Origin: JBCCCJ01 sp039029315
GTDB lineage: Bacteria > Bacteroidota > Bacteroidia > J057
DNA: 64,000 nt
Reading direction: 5' to 3'
NCBI GenBank assembly: GCA_039029315.1
Contig: JBCCGK010000010.1
Span: 62,001 to 126,000, forward strand
The position numbers were made by a program, and so were the translations under genes. This document shows positions 1-9,767 of the stretch, piece by piece; position 1 is the first letter of the stretch; each line of letters opens with the position of its first letter. Below the pieces are notes generated by a model that was given only the letters and a program-made list of their open reading frames with translations, ran no database searches and was not told the origin of the DNA.

Positions 1-765
1 ATGGGCCGACCTTTACGATCTAACACTTCCATAGCATTGTTTTCCATTTTTCAGCGACTTGCTGGATTTTTGATTGTCTGTGGCATCGGATGGCTGATTT
101 GGTTGGGCATGCTACTCTGTTGGGGATATGAAGACAGCTTTTTGATTCTCAATGCAATCCGTCATCCTCTGGCTGATCTCCTGATGCCCCACTATACCCA
201 CTTTGGGGATGGTCTGCTGATTTGTATTCTTGTCAGTCTGTTTTTTGCCAGAAAAGATCTCGCATTGATTCTTAGTCTGCTTGTTGGGATGTTATTGGTT
301 GGGGGTGTTGTATATGTAGGAAAACACTGGATTTTTGAGGATTGGCATCGGCCAGTGATGGTGTTTTTGCATCGGGTAGAATTTTTTGAAATTCCCTTGA
401 GACGCTTGTTTCACTTCACCTTTCCATCAGGTCATAGTGCAGCCGTTGGGGGAGCTGTATGCTTTTTGGCTTTTCATGTAGGAAAACGCTCCTGGCTAGG
501 CGGACTTCTGGCCCTTTTTTCATTAAGTGCGGCATATTCTCGCCTCTATATTGGGGTTCATTTTTTGGGAGATGTACTCGTCGGACACTTTTTGGGGGTG
601 CTGTGTGCAGTACTCAGTCTGGGCATTGCCTATCCGCGTTTTCAGCGAAGTCTTCACACCCGCCCATTATCCATGCTGGAAGTCTGGAAAAAGAGAAGTT
701 GGATGTTCATCTGGATTCTGTTGCCAATTTCCCTGAGCTGGATATATGTATCTGAATACCTATGA
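1..765 (+). CDS. PAP2-family membrane phosphatase (first of a pair)
   Basis: A 254-residue polytopic membrane protein of the PAP2/type 2 phosphatidic acid phosphatase superfamily. These enzymes remove phosphate from lipid phosphates or undecaprenyl pyrophosphate at the membrane. The motifs are in order: K-x8-RP in the segment ending WHRP (near residues 108-118), then FPSGHSAA with the catalytic-site His (about 141-148), then SR-x5-H-x3-D in SRLYIGVHFLGD (about 181-192). Hydrophobic segments surround them. The ATG is the first base of the window, so an upstream start cannot be excluded. Its stop overlaps the start of the next PAP2 gene in an ATGA, implying translational coupling. The substrate cannot be told from sequence. 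Confidence 0.85.
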   Translation: MGRPLRSNTSIALFSIFQRLAGFLIVCGIGWLIWLGMLLCWGYEDSFLILNAIRHPLADLLMPHYTHFGDGLLICILVSLFFARKDLALILSLLVGMLLVGGVVYVGKHWIFEDWHRPVMVFLHRVEFFEIPLRRLFHFTFPSGHSAAVGGAVCFLAFHVGKRSWLGGLLALFSLSAAYSRLYIGVHFLGDVLVGHFLGVLCAVLSLGIAYPRFQRSLHTRPLSMLEVWKKRSWMFIWILLPISLSWIYVSEYL

Positions 766-1349
766 TCGAAACGCTTGTACATATCGACACGCTTTTGTTC
801 CAATGGCTCAATGGCTTGCATGCAGCCTGGCTGGACCCTGTCATGGTATTTCTAAGTCATAAACTAAGCTGGATTCCAGCCTATCTACTTCTGTTCATCT
901 TGCTCATCCAGCGGGAACATTGGAAGCGAGTCCTGTTGTTTTTGTTGTGTGTGGGCCTCCTCATTGGTCTGACAGATCAGACCACCTCTTCCTTTCTCAA
1001 ACCATCGGTCAAGCGATATAGACCCTGCCATCTAGCCGCCGACCTGGATTTTGATGTTCATACAGTGAACAACAAATGCGGAGGAAAGTATGGGTTTGCT
1101 TCTTCCCATGCTGCCAATTTCTTTGGTCTGGCAACTTTTCTTGCCATGTATTTTCGACGGAGAAAGCTGAGTGCGTTGTTTTTTTCTCTGGCAGCCCTGG
1201 TCGCCTATACAAGGATTTATCTAGGAGTTCATTTTCCAGGAGATATTTTGGCAGGAGCTGCGATTGGCTGCGTGTTTGGGATTCTACTCTCCCGGCTGTA
1301 TGCGATACTCGCTCCCTTCCCTATCTTTTCCCCTCCAATTACGGAATGA
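762..1349 (+). CDS. PAP2-family membrane phosphatase (second of a pair)
   Basis: A 195-residue PAP2 superfamily phosphatase with five or six predicted membrane helices. It carries the complete signature: K-x6-RP in KPSVKRYRP, SSHAAN with the catalytic His, and TRIYLGVHFPGD matching SR-x5-H-x3-D. It is shorter than, and diverged from, the preceding gene, with which it overlaps by 4 bp. UppP-like or lipid A phosphatase activity is plausible, but the substrate is not determined by the motifs. Its 3' end overlaps the 3' end of the convergent glycoside hydrolase gene by 11 bp. Confidence 0.87.
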   Translation: MIETLVHIDTLLFQWLNGLHAAWLDPVMVFLSHKLSWIPAYLLLFILLIQREHWKRVLLFLLCVGLLIGLTDQTTSSFLKPSVKRYRPCHLAADLDFDVHTVNNKCGGKYGFASSHAANFFGLATFLAMYFRRRKLSALFFSLAALVAYTRIYLGVHFPGDILAGAAIGCVFGILLSRLYAILAPFPIFSPPITE

Positions 1350-3759
1350 GGAATTTTCTGATGATGCTGCCGCTTTCCGTGTTCAGTTGCAGCATGTATA
1401 GACCAGGTCCCAATTCGGCAGTACCTATGGGAATTTGATGCGTCCCAGGAGGCACATTCATGTTTTCCTGAATTTTCTGGACCAGCTTTCCTTGAAGGGT
1501 AAATACCTCTATGGACAGCAATTGTTGCTCCGACACCCTCAACTCTATCATGATCCTTTCAGGTGCAGGATTCGGATATATCTCTACCTCGATCCCCCTT
1601 TCCTCTACCCCTTCCACCGAAGTATTGTCTGACACAAACCCAATGGCAGAGAGGGCAGGTTGAATTTCTGGGGTTGCCATAAAGAGCTCCCAAAGGAGAG
1701 CTGTCCGATGATTTTCGAGCATGATGATGATCGGCCCCTGATCAATCGCCAAATAGGAATTGGCAAACCAGTCCTCTTCCAGGTTGAAGGCATCATAGAA
1801 TCCCATTTCTCCCCATAATCTATCCCCCAACTCCCGATAAAAATGCTTCAATGCTCCCATAGAAGGCAGGGGAGAATAAGGCATAGATCCCAGGGCTGCC
1901 GTTGGGGTGATGGTTCCATTGTCGCGACTTGGGATCGGCTCATGGGCCAAATATCCCCAGGGATTGTCGCTGGCTGTCAATCCCCAACAAGAAGAGCTGT
2001 AGCCTTCATAGTTTTTGGGATTGTCAAAACAGTACTTCCAGTTGATCCAACTGTGATGTTGATTCCGAATGAAATAGTTCGCATAAGCATCTCGCTTGCC
2101 TCTTGGATCAAATCCCAAATAGGAATAATGGGCAAAAAACAAGGGCCCACCCAGGGGGGGTCCGACAAAGATGGGATAGCCGAAGTAGGAATTTGCATTC
2201 TGATAATTGTTTCCAGCCCAGCCATCGTGATAAAGAGAAGCAGGAATCGCATGGGTAGGGGATGCCACGCCCAAAATATAGGCAATCATGACTTCATTGA
2301 ATCCCCGGAGCTGGTGGTTCATTTGCCAGCCAACATTGGGAGACCAATGCCAGTATAAGACATCCTGCCCTCCTTGCCGATACCAATCCCACTCAACTTC
2401 ATTCCAAAGTTGGGTAATATCCTGCCGGAGATCGCTTTCCTCCGTAGTATTTTGGTCAAAATACTGGCGGGCGGTCAACAATCCCTGAATCATAAAAGCT
2501 GTTTCCACCAAATCTCCCCCATCATCTGCCTGACTGAATGGAATCACTTCTCCATTCACCCCATTCATCCAATGCGGCCAGACTCCATGAAATCGGTCTG
2601 CTGTAGTGAGAAAACTAACCATCGTCTGGATTCGCTCTCGCCCCTGGGTTCTGCTAATAAATCCACGTTCAATCCCAACGATGATGGCCATCACGCCAAA
2701 TCCAGAGCCACCTGTTGTAACCAGATCACCGGAGGTATTTCTCTCTCTGGCCATGCCGGAAACGGGATGAGCAAACTCCCAGAAATACCGAAAACTTGCT
2801 TCCTGCACCATCGTCATCAATTCATCTTCTGTCATGTCATAGGTAGCCACGTCTAGTTCAGAAGAAAATGGAGACAATTGTCCGGCAATATTTACAGCCG
2901 CAATTTTGTATTTCAGCTGGAGATTGTTTCCCTGCTCTCTGGTAAAATCGCTATAAATGGTATCTGAAGGTCCTAAAATCTTCCGGAGCTGAAAGTCGGC
3001 TCCATTGTTCACAGATTGGTATAGATAATATCCCCCCAAATGAGGTTCTGTATTGGCTGCCCAACTCAGAAACACATGACTGTCATAGCCTTTGGCCTGA
3101 AAAGAAGAGGGGCTTGCTACCGCTTGAGACGCGCTCCCGCCATTGTAGGCTTTCACTTCATCTATCAGCAGGCTATGTGGCTCTCCATCTGCTGTACCTT
3201 GCCCCAGAATGATGGCTTTGATCTGAGAGAAATCAATATTTGTCTGGTTGGGGTCATTCACAAATACAGATAAGGGAATCACCATTTCTGTCCACATTGC
3301 CTGTGGAATATCATCGGAAAAAAGACTGAGTGAATACTGATTAGATTTTGCCGTGCCTGGTGCTCCCTCCAGATAAATATTTGGCAGAAGTGATTTGCTT
3401 AAGCCGGAATCAGAATACACCCAAAATGAGATAGTGTCCATCTGGCTAAGGTCTTGGAAGGGAAATCCCGGTGCGATCACCAATGCCAGCCAATCTCCTC
3501 CGGGCTTTGAGGTCCATCGAATGCGAAGGCTGTTGTCTCCCTGAAAGACATTTTGTCCGGAGACAGTCGGGATTTTGTCTCCTGATGGACCTGCCTGCTC
3601 CACATCACTTTGGCCAGAATGGAAAGCCAGACCTGAATCATAATATCCTGAGGTATTGCTATCCTGAAAAAAATAGGCTGCCTGAGCGAGCGAGCCTGAA
3701 TAAGAGAGTAACAAACATACACTGCCCAGAATGATCGATATCAAGCGATGGTATTTCAT
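1339..3759 (-). CDS. Secreted glucoamylase-like (GH144-type) hydrolase with T9SS sorting domain
   Basis: An 806-residue secreted multidomain protein. Residues 1-27 form a signal peptide ending in SLAQA. Residues about 30-210 look like a jelly-roll carbohydrate-binding or CBM11-like module, and about 215-310 like fibronectin type III. Residues about 311-725 match the putative glucoamylase family (PF10091), which includes the GH144 endo-beta-1,2-glucanases; the core has EASFRYFWEFAHP, GSGFGVMAIIVGIERG and the aromatic-rich stretch VGWQMNHQLRGFNE. Residues about 730-806 are a T9SS type A sorting domain beginning IYPNPAPE, so export across the outer membrane is expected. Beta-1,2-glucan is the best guess for substrate from family knowledge only. 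No SusCD or transporter gene is adjacent. Confidence 0.85.
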   Translation of the reverse strand: MKYHRLISIILGSVCLLLSYSGSLAQAAYFFQDSNTSGYYDSGLAFHSGQSDVEQAGPSGDKIPTVSGQNVFQGDNSLRIRWTSKPGGDWLALVIAPGFPFQDLSQMDTISFWVYSDSGLSKSLLPNIYLEGAPGTAKSNQYSLSLFSDDIPQAMWTEMVIPLSVFVNDPNQTNIDFSQIKAIILGQGTADGEPHSLLIDEVKAYNGGSASQAVASPSSFQAKGYDSHVFLSWAANTEPHLGGYYLYQSVNNGADFQLRKILGPSDTIYSDFTREQGNNLQLKYKIAAVNIAGQLSPFSSELDVATYDMTEDELMTMVQEASFRYFWEFAHPVSGMARERNTSGDLVTTGGSGFGVMAIIVGIERGFISRTQGRERIQTMVSFLTTADRFHGVWPHWMNGVNGEVIPFSQADDGGDLVETAFMIQGLLTARQYFDQNTTEESDLRQDITQLWNEVEWDWYRQGGQDVLYWHWSPNVGWQMNHQLRGFNEVMIAYILGVASPTHAIPASLYHDGWAGNNYQNANSYFGYPIFVGPPLGGPLFFAHYSYLGFDPRGKRDAYANYFIRNQHHSWINWKYCFDNPKNYEGYSSSCWGLTASDNPWGYLAHEPIPSRDNGTITPTAALGSMPYSPLPSMGALKHFYRELGDRLWGEMGFYDAFNLEEDWFANSYLAIDQGPIIIMLENHRTALLWELFMATPEIQPALSAIGFVSDNTSVEGVEERGIEVEIYPNPAPERIMIELRVSEQQLLSIEVFTLQGKLVQKIQENMNVPPGTHQIPIGTAELGPGLYMLQLNTESGSIIRKFLIP

Positions 3760-3844
3760 TTGGTTTCGGGATTGAAGTAGATTGGAAGTACTCTATTTGA
3801 GGGTAAAAATTCAAATTTGAGGCAAAATTCCTTCTCAACAATCA

Positions 3845-3872
3845 AAAACCCACAGGAAAAAATTCCTGCGGG
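3845..3872 (-). terminator. Rho-independent terminator
   Basis: A 10-bp stem CCCACAGGAA / TTCCTGCGGG (one A-C mismatch) with a 4-nt A loop lies 37 bp past the stop of the small minus-strand gene. Read on the minus strand it is followed by five Ts (complement of 3844-3848), the usual intrinsic-terminator layout. Confidence 0.75.
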
Positions 3873-3908
3873 CCATAACCAAAAGTATTAACAACAAAGG
3901 AAAGTTTT

Positions 3909-4415
3909 TCAGTCTAGTATCTGACTGGCATATTCTTCGGTGCGAAGCCGTGGACCATGATATCTGCTTGTACTTTTGAAGGTCATATTGACAGTTCGGT
4001 TTTTGCGTTTCCCTGTCTCACTCACCATAAATTCGAGCACTCGATCTGTAGGTGCCACTGCATAATGAGAGTCTACCCCTTCTGTTTTCACTGTTTTGAT
4101 TTTTTCTTCGGTGCCTTTCAAAAAATCGAGACAGTTTTTTACAATCTCTTCTTTGTTTTTTCGATTTGTATAGACTCGCTTCTCCTCAATCCCAAAAAGA
4201 AAACCATCTTTGAAGTGATAGTGCATGGTTCTTCCCTCATAAACAATCACCTGAATGAGATCCGCACTTGGTTTGGTAATTTGATGGATGTATTCCTTGG
4301 TTTGGAGAAATGTATCCACTTCCGCCATGGTCTGGCCAAATGGAATAAATAGTGCATTCTGGGCTGACAGAGACAGGCTAAAGGAAGCAATGAGCAAGAG
4401 CAGGATTTGTTTCAT
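3909..4415 (-). CDS. Small secreted protein of unknown function
   Basis: A 168-residue protein with a clear signal peptide (MKQILLLLIASFSLSLSAQ, cleavage after about residue 18). The mature part is mixed alpha/beta and basic, with no cysteine pairs or motif I recognise. It contains a YEGRTMHYHFKDGFLFG stretch that looks like repeated beta strands. It is a single gene: a terminator follows it, and it is divergent from pyrG across a 250-bp gap. It is probably a periplasmic or exported protein; no function is assigned. Confidence 0.7.
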   Translation of the reverse strand: MKQILLLLIASFSLSLSAQNALFIPFGQTMAEVDTFLQTKEYIHQITKPSADLIQVIVYEGRTMHYHFKDGFLFGIEEKRVYTNRKNKEEIVKNCLDFLKGTEEKIKTVKTEGVDSHYAVAPTDRVLEFMVSETGKRKNRTVNMTFKSTSRYHGPRLRTEEYASQILD

Positions 4416-4630
4416 TTATCAATCATCCGATTTATTCTACTAATCACTTATTACATTCCAAAAATAGTTAATTGCAACGAATTGTAAATAACAATTTTCC
4501 GTATTATCTTTCACCCTGTAATCAATTACAATTCTTGTTATTCCCTTTCGTTTATAGAACGAATAGTGATTCTTTGCTTGATGAAAAGTAGACTTTCAGT
4601 TTTTTCCTTTCACTTTATCAGAAAGGGGTG

Positions 4631-4638
4631 TACTTTTG
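4631..4638 (+). promoter_or_regulatory. Bacteroidota -7 promoter box for pyrG
   Basis: TACTTTTG is an exact match to the TAnnTTTG -7 consensus of Bacteroidota housekeeping sigma factors, 28 bp upstream of the pyrG ATG at 4666. A clear -33 TTTG is not seen at the usual spacing. The box contains a TTG triplet in frame with pyrG, which argues against that TTG being the translation start. Confidence 0.65.
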
Positions 4639-4665
4639 CCCCACCGTACTAGAACATTCCGATTC

Positions 4666-6303
4666 ATGGCTAACAAAACAACTAAATACATCTTCGTAAC
4701 TGGAGGGGTAACCAGCTCCCTTGGGAAAGGAATTCTGGCAGCTTCTCTCGCTAAACTACTACAAATCAGGGGCTACCATACCACGATCCAAAAGTTTGAT
4801 CCGTACATTAACATTGATCCGGGCACACTCAATCCATATGAGCATGGAGAATGCTATGTCACGGAGGATGGAGCTGAAACTGATTTGGATCTTGGGCATT
4901 ATGAGCGTTTTCTGAATGTGGCGACCTCTCAGGCCAACAATGTCACCACTGGCAGAATTTATGAGACCGTCATTCGAAGAGAAAGGATGGGAGAATATGG
5001 CGGAAAAACGGTTCAAGTCATTCCTCATATCACCGATGAGATCAAACGCAGGTTCGCCTTAATCAATGAAAATCAACAATTCGATATTATCCTTACAGAG
5101 ATCGGTGGGACAGTTGGAGATATAGAATCCTTGCCGTATGTTGAGGCTCTCCGCCAGTTCAGATTCGATCATGGGCCGGATCATTGCCTGGTGATACACC
5201 TAACCCTCGTCCCTTACCTCGCTGCAGTAGGGGAACTCAAGACCAAGCCCACTCAACATTCTGTCAAAACATTGTTGCAATCTGGTGTTCAGCCTGATAT
5301 TCTTGTATGCCGGACAGAGCGACCACTGCCACAGGATGTCCGCGCAAAGGTAGCCAGATTTTGTAATGTCAAACTCGAATCTGTCATTGAGAATGCCAAT
5401 GCACATACCATCTATCAGGTTCCATTCTTGTTGAGAAAAGAAAATCTGGATATCGTTGTTCTCAAACATCTGGGCTTAGATGTAAATGAGGAACCAGACT
5501 TGTCCTACTGGAAAAATTTTGTTTCACGCCTCAATAATCCAACTGAAGAAGTCAAGATAGGGCTGGTTGGCAAGTATGTTGAGCTGCATGATTCATACTT
5601 ATCCATTTCAGAATCACTGAGTATCGCAGCGGCCGAAAATGAATTGAAAGTCAATATTTCCTGGATTCATTCTGAAGATATCACGGTTGAAAATCAGGAA
5701 AGATTGTTGGGGAATATGGATGGAATCATCGTTGCACCCGGGTTTGGTGAAAGAGGAGTAGAAGGGAAGATTCTTGGAGCCAAGTTTGCACGAGAACGCA
5801 ATATTCCATTTTTGGGGATCTGCCTGGGGATGCAAATGGCCATTGTAGAAATTGGGCGCAATGTTCTTCAGCTCAAAGAAGCCAACAGTACAGAGTTTGC
5901 CCCAGACACAAAGGAGCCGGTGATCAATATGATGGAAGAGCAAAAGGAGGTCAGCCAACTGGGTGGAACCATGCGTCTGGGTGCTTATAACTGTAGTCTC
6001 AAACGGAACTCCAAGGCCCATCAAGCCTATCAAAAAACGCAAATTCGCGAGAGACATCGCCATCGTTATGAATTCAACAATGCCTATCGAAAGCAATATG
6101 AAAAAAAGGGCGTTGTCCTTTCAGGAATCAACCCGGAGACGGATCTGGTCGAAATCGTTGAACTCAAGAATCATCCTTTCTTTATCGGAACGCAATTCCA
6201 TCCAGAATACAGCAGCACAGTGGAGAACCCCCATCCTCTCTTTCTTTCCTTTATTAATGCTGCCCATGCCCAAAGGCTGAAAAGAAATAATGGATCAGAA
6301 TAA
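4666..6303 (+). CDS. pyrG: CTP synthase (glutamine hydrolysing)
   Basis: CTP synthase of 545 residues, the usual length. It converts UTP to CTP using ATP and glutamine-derived ammonia. The N-terminal amidoligase domain carries the P-loop GGVTSSLGKG and the DPYINIDPGTLNPYEHGE segment. The C-terminal class I glutamine amidotransferase domain has the nucleophile elbow GICLGMQMA and the His-Glu pair in FHPEYSS. I chose the ATG at 4666 (MANKTTKYIF) over an in-frame TTG at 4636, because the TTG lies inside the -7 promoter box and the ATG gives the family's normal N-terminus. It is monocistronic, with a 255-bp gap before yidC. Confidence 0.97.
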   Translation: MANKTTKYIFVTGGVTSSLGKGILAASLAKLLQIRGYHTTIQKFDPYINIDPGTLNPYEHGECYVTEDGAETDLDLGHYERFLNVATSQANNVTTGRIYETVIRRERMGEYGGKTVQVIPHITDEIKRRFALINENQQFDIILTEIGGTVGDIESLPYVEALRQFRFDHGPDHCLVIHLTLVPYLAAVGELKTKPTQHSVKTLLQSGVQPDILVCRTERPLPQDVRAKVARFCNVKLESVIENANAHTIYQVPFLLRKENLDIVVLKHLGLDVNEEPDLSYWKNFVSRLNNPTEEVKIGLVGKYVELHDSYLSISESLSIAAAENELKVNISWIHSEDITVENQERLLGNMDGIIVAPGFGERGVEGKILGAKFARERNIPFLGICLGMQMAIVEIGRNVLQLKEANSTEFAPDTKEPVINMMEEQKEVSQLGGTMRLGAYNCSLKRNSKAHQAYQKTQIRERHRHRYEFNNAYRKQYEKKGVVLSGINPETDLVEIVELKNHPFFIGTQFHPEYSSTVENPHPLFLSFINAAHAQRLKRNNGSE

Positions 6304-6493
6304 ATCAGGACATAAGGCTATTTTTTCGGCCTTTCATCTGTCAAGTATTATGAACAGCCTCAGATAGCCTCCGATTCGATGGTCTGATGTGTTTGAAGGA
6401 CAATTGCCTCTCCTGTGCGTAGAAATTCCTTTTCATTTATCAATTTATACCAGCTATATAAATCGGGATCAGACAAGATTGAAAAATCTTCCG

Positions 6494-6501
6494 TACCTTT
6501 G
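6494..6501 (+). promoter_or_regulatory. Bacteroidota -7 promoter box for yidC
   Basis: TACCTTTG matches TAnnTTTG and lies 57 bp upstream of the yidC ATG. No convincing -33 element was found, so the assignment rests on the -7 box and its position. Confidence 0.5.
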
Positions 6502-6558
6502 TGATCTCTTTCTGCGTAATAAAGTCCGAAGATCTTCGACTAAAGAATAAAAAAGGTA

Positions 6559-8472
6559 ATGGATAAAAACTCGATTACGGGTATCATATTGATCGCGCTG
6601 CTGATGGTTGGATACTTTTACTTTTTTCCACCAACACCACCGCCTCCTGACAACACAGCAAAAAGCGTAACTGAACAGCCAAGTTCGCCTCTTCCACAGA
6701 CCAACTCTCCTGAGTTATCCAAGGTCAGCTCCCCCGAACTCACAGACAGTACTTACGAGGATTCAATCAACCGAATCAAATTTGGAGATTTCTATGATTT
6801 GATGAAAGGGGAAGGGGAAATTGTAACAGTGACAACCGATGAGCTCACGGTGAATTTCAATACAAAAGGAGGAGTGATTGAATCAGCTTATCTGAACAAT
6901 CATCGAACATTCGACTCTCTTCCTCTTCCAATTGTCATTCCGCATCCGAACAACGAATTCTTTTTCGATTTTCCATATTTCAATCGTCCCATCAGTACCA
7001 AGGATCTGGTATTTTCTCCTTCTTCAGCCAAGCTTGAAGTACATGGAGCGGATTCTGCAACTCTTATCTTGAGAGCTAGCCTGGATCAGAATCGTTATTT
7101 GGATCAGATTTACTCCTTCACAGGAGAAGGATTTGCTTTGGGGTATGACATTGAGATGCGAGGCATGAAAGAAGGCCTGGGAAGTGCCCCCACCTATGAT
7201 CTTCATTGGAAGTCTCACTTACCCAAGACAGAACTTGCCATCAAGAACATGCGACAGAAAACCAGTGTCGCCTATCGGATTGGCAATGATGTGGAAAAGA
7301 TGACTCCATCGGATGAAAAAGAGGAGGAGCGATTGGAAGCCTCGGTCAAATGGGTTTCTTTCAAAGGTCAGTTCTTTTCTCATATCCTGATGGCAGAAGA
7401 ACCTCTGGACAAAGGAAATGTAGAGATGCGAACCCCAAAGAACGAGAAAATCGTCAGGGTTATGGAAGCTGATCTGATCAAGCGGTTCGATCCTTCTGAT
7501 CATGTTCGAGATTCTTACATGATGTATCTGGGGCCTAACTCCTACTCTATCCTCAATGAATATGATGAAAAATTCGAGGATCAGTTGGATCTTGGTTGGT
7601 CATTTGTTGCCTGGATCAATGTAGCGACAACCTACATCTTTGAGTTCCTTGAAACATATATCAGCAATTATGGCATCATCATCATCATTCTTTCGATTTT
7701 TATCCGAATGCTGATGTTCCCGCTTTCTTATAAGAGTTATGTCTCTATGGCCAAGATGCGGGTCTTGAATGCCACTCCAGAAATGAAGGAGTTGGATGCC
7801 AAATACAAGGACGATGCCCAGAAGCTCCAAATGGCAAAGATGAGCATCTACAAAGAAATGGGGGTGAGTATGTTTGGGGGATGTCTGCCCATGCTTCTCT
7901 CCTACCCCTTCCTGATTGCGTTGTTCTTTTTCTTCCCGCAATCTGTAGAACTTCGGCAGCAAAGCTTCTTGTGGGCCAATGACTTATCGACCTATGATTC
8001 AATTCTGAATCTGCCCTTTACCATTCCTTTGTATGGAGACCATATCAGCTTGTTTACGATGCTGATGGCGTTGTCAACATTTGTCTATACCTATTATCAG
8101 CAGCAATCTCAGCCTGCGACGGGTGCCAATGCACAAATGAAGTACATTGCCTACTTTATGCCAATATTTCTCCTGGTATTTCTGAATAGCTATGCCTCTG
8201 GTCTGAGCTTGTATTACTTCATGTCTAACTTGATTCAAATCATTCAGACAACCGTCATTCGAAAATTCATTGTGAATGACGAAAAGCTACTGAAAGAGAT
8301 GCGGGATACGCAGAAGAATCTCAAAAAGAAAGGCGGAAAAGGGGGAAGCAAAAAGCCAAAAGGTCGTATCGAGAAATGGATGGAGAAGCAGCAGAAAAAA
8401 CAGCAGGAAACCCTCAAACAGAAAAAAGCGTCAAACAGCCCAAATAGAAGAGGGCGACGAAACGTAAAATAG
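6559..8472 (+). CDS. yidC: Membrane protein insertase YidC
   Basis: A 637-residue YidC/Oxa1/Alb3 insertase of the long Gram-negative form. It places membrane proteins into the inner membrane alone or with SecYEG. Residues 1-25 form the first membrane anchor. A low-complexity Pro/Ser linker (about 27-65) follows, then the large periplasmic P1 beta domain (about 80-350). The conserved insertase core starts near 365 with NYGIIIIILSIFIRMLMFPL and includes GGCLPMLLSYPFLIALFFFF. The C-terminal tail (about 580-637) is strongly basic and lysine-rich, as in ribosome-contacting tails. It stands alone and is followed by a good terminator. Confidence 0.96.
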   Translation: MDKNSITGIILIALLMVGYFYFFPPTPPPPDNTAKSVTEQPSSPLPQTNSPELSKVSSPELTDSTYEDSINRIKFGDFYDLMKGEGEIVTVTTDELTVNFNTKGGVIESAYLNNHRTFDSLPLPIVIPHPNNEFFFDFPYFNRPISTKDLVFSPSSAKLEVHGADSATLILRASLDQNRYLDQIYSFTGEGFALGYDIEMRGMKEGLGSAPTYDLHWKSHLPKTELAIKNMRQKTSVAYRIGNDVEKMTPSDEKEEERLEASVKWVSFKGQFFSHILMAEEPLDKGNVEMRTPKNEKIVRVMEADLIKRFDPSDHVRDSYMMYLGPNSYSILNEYDEKFEDQLDLGWSFVAWINVATTYIFEFLETYISNYGIIIIILSIFIRMLMFPLSYKSYVSMAKMRVLNATPEMKELDAKYKDDAQKLQMAKMSIYKEMGVSMFGGCLPMLLSYPFLIALFFFFPQSVELRQQSFLWANDLSTYDSILNLPFTIPLYGDHISLFTMLMALSTFVYTYYQQQSQPATGANAQMKYIAYFMPIFLLVFLNSYASGLSLYYFMSNLIQIIQTTVIRKFIVNDEKLLKEMRDTQKNLKKKGGKGGSKKPKGRIEKWMEKQQKKQQETLKQKKASNSPNRRGRRNVK

Positions 8473-8500
8473 GGTCATCTACTACTCAGAACTCATAGTA

Positions 8501-8545
8501 AAACAGCAGCTGATAGAAAACCATCAGCTGCTGTTTGCATTTTTC
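8501..8545 (+). terminator. Rho-independent terminator after yidC
   Basis: A perfect 14-bp stem AAACAGCAGCTGAT / ATCAGCTGCTGTTT with an 8-nt loop, followed by GCATTTTT. It sits 28 bp past the yidC stop, between yidC and the convergent peroxidase gene. Confidence 0.85.
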
Positions 8546-8586
8546 GAGATAGAATCTACTGGCCTGAACACAAACAATCCATCCTC

Positions 8587-9720
8587 TCAATCCAAAAAAG
8601 GATCAGAATATTTTGGATCAGTCAGCATCGTTTCATCTGTCAGGGTATGCAGAAAAGCGATCAGACTCTGGACTTCCAGGGGAGAAAATTTCATTCGAAG
8701 CACTTCTCCCTCATTTCCCATAAATTTTGGATCCAGATTTTTATGCGCCTGAATCCCATGGCTATAATGGTTGATAACTTCTTCCAGCCTTTCAAATCTC
8801 CCATCGTGCATATAAGGTCCTGTAAGCGCAATGTTTCGCAGGCTTGGGATCTTGAACTGTCCTTCATTGAGTCCATTGTCTTCATAATTCAAGTCCAGGC
8901 CTATATTGGCTGTTCCGCGCAGGTTGTTGATGGCCCCGCCGGTCGTTACGATGCCATAGTACTCCTGAAAGGAATCAGGTGCGTCAAGATTTCCTCCTGA
9001 ATGGCAGAAAGAACAATTGCCCTTTTCTCCAAAGAACAGTTTCTTGCCTTCCAACTCCAATGGGGTAAAATCGGCAAAGTCATTCTCATGTCCTCTATCA
9101 AATTTGGTATCGGTAGACACAATCGATTTGAGGAAGTGTGCAATCGCTTCAGCGATCCTGGTTTCAGTAATTTCAGGAGAGCCATAGACTCCTTCGAACA
9201 ACTCTGGATAAAAAGAAGAGGCCGCAAGTTTATGCTCCAGATCTTCCATAGATTCCATTCCCATTTCGATATGATTCAGGACTGGCTCAATCGCCAATTG
9301 TTCTGCTGTTTGGACCCGACTATCCCAAAAGAAATTGTTATTCAAGGCGGGATTGACAATCGACATGGAATTCCTCGGTGTCGTAGCTCCCTTGAATCCT
9401 ACACTCGAAGCTATCGGATCTGCAAACCCAAAAGCCTGTTTGTGGCAACTTCCACAAGAGACGGTATTGTTCAGGGAGAGCTGCTTGTCATAGAACAATA
9501 CTCTCCCCAACTCAACGGCTGAGTCATTCACAAACCGATTCAAAGACCGTCTGAAGGAAGAAACCTCCGTAAAATGCTCTGGAAATTCTGCTTCTGCATA
9601 GACATATGGAACTTCAGGCAAGGTAGGGACTCGCTCTGAAAATGTTTGGGGAATCTCTTCACGACATCCTATCCAGATCAAGGAGAGGAAAAGGAAGGGA
9701 AGGAATGTTAATTGTTTCAT
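8587..9720 (-). CDS. Diheme cytochrome c peroxidase, MauG/CcpA family lipoprotein
   Basis: A 377-residue periplasmic lipoprotein of the bacterial diheme cytochrome c peroxidase/MauG family. Two CxxCH haem-binding motifs are present, CGSCHKQ and CSFCHSG, separated by about 160 residues as in the family, with FGF and PRNSMSIVNPALN segments between. The N-terminus MKQLTFLPFLFLSLIWIGC is a lipoprotein signal with Cys lipidation. An upstream in-frame ATG at 9795 would add 25 residues before this signal and is rejected. It probably reduces peroxide with electrons from cytochrome c, or oxidises another substrate like MauG. It is 47 bp downstream of the small outer-membrane protein gene and may be cotranscribed with it. 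Confidence 0.9.
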   Translation of the reverse strand: MKQLTFLPFLFLSLIWIGCREEIPQTFSERVPTLPEVPYVYAEAEFPEHFTEVSSFRRSLNRFVNDSAVELGRVLFYDKQLSLNNTVSCGSCHKQAFGFADPIASSVGFKGATTPRNSMSIVNPALNNNFFWDSRVQTAEQLAIEPVLNHIEMGMESMEDLEHKLAASSFYPELFEGVYGSPEITETRIAEAIAHFLKSIVSTDTKFDRGHENDFADFTPLELEGKKLFFGEKGNCSFCHSGGNLDAPDSFQEYYGIVTTGGAINNLRGTANIGLDLNYEDNGLNEGQFKIPSLRNIALTGPYMHDGRFERLEEVINHYSHGIQAHKNLDPKFMGNEGEVLRMKFSPLEVQSLIAFLHTLTDETMLTDPKYSDPFLD

Positions 9721-9767
9721 GGAACGGTGATTGGTAAATAAGAAAGTTGTGGAAAGGTCATTGAAAG

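Noticed and set aside
4636..4665. TTG start 30 bp upstream for pyrG
   Set aside because: It falls inside the TACTTTTG promoter box and adds residues not found at the family N-terminus.
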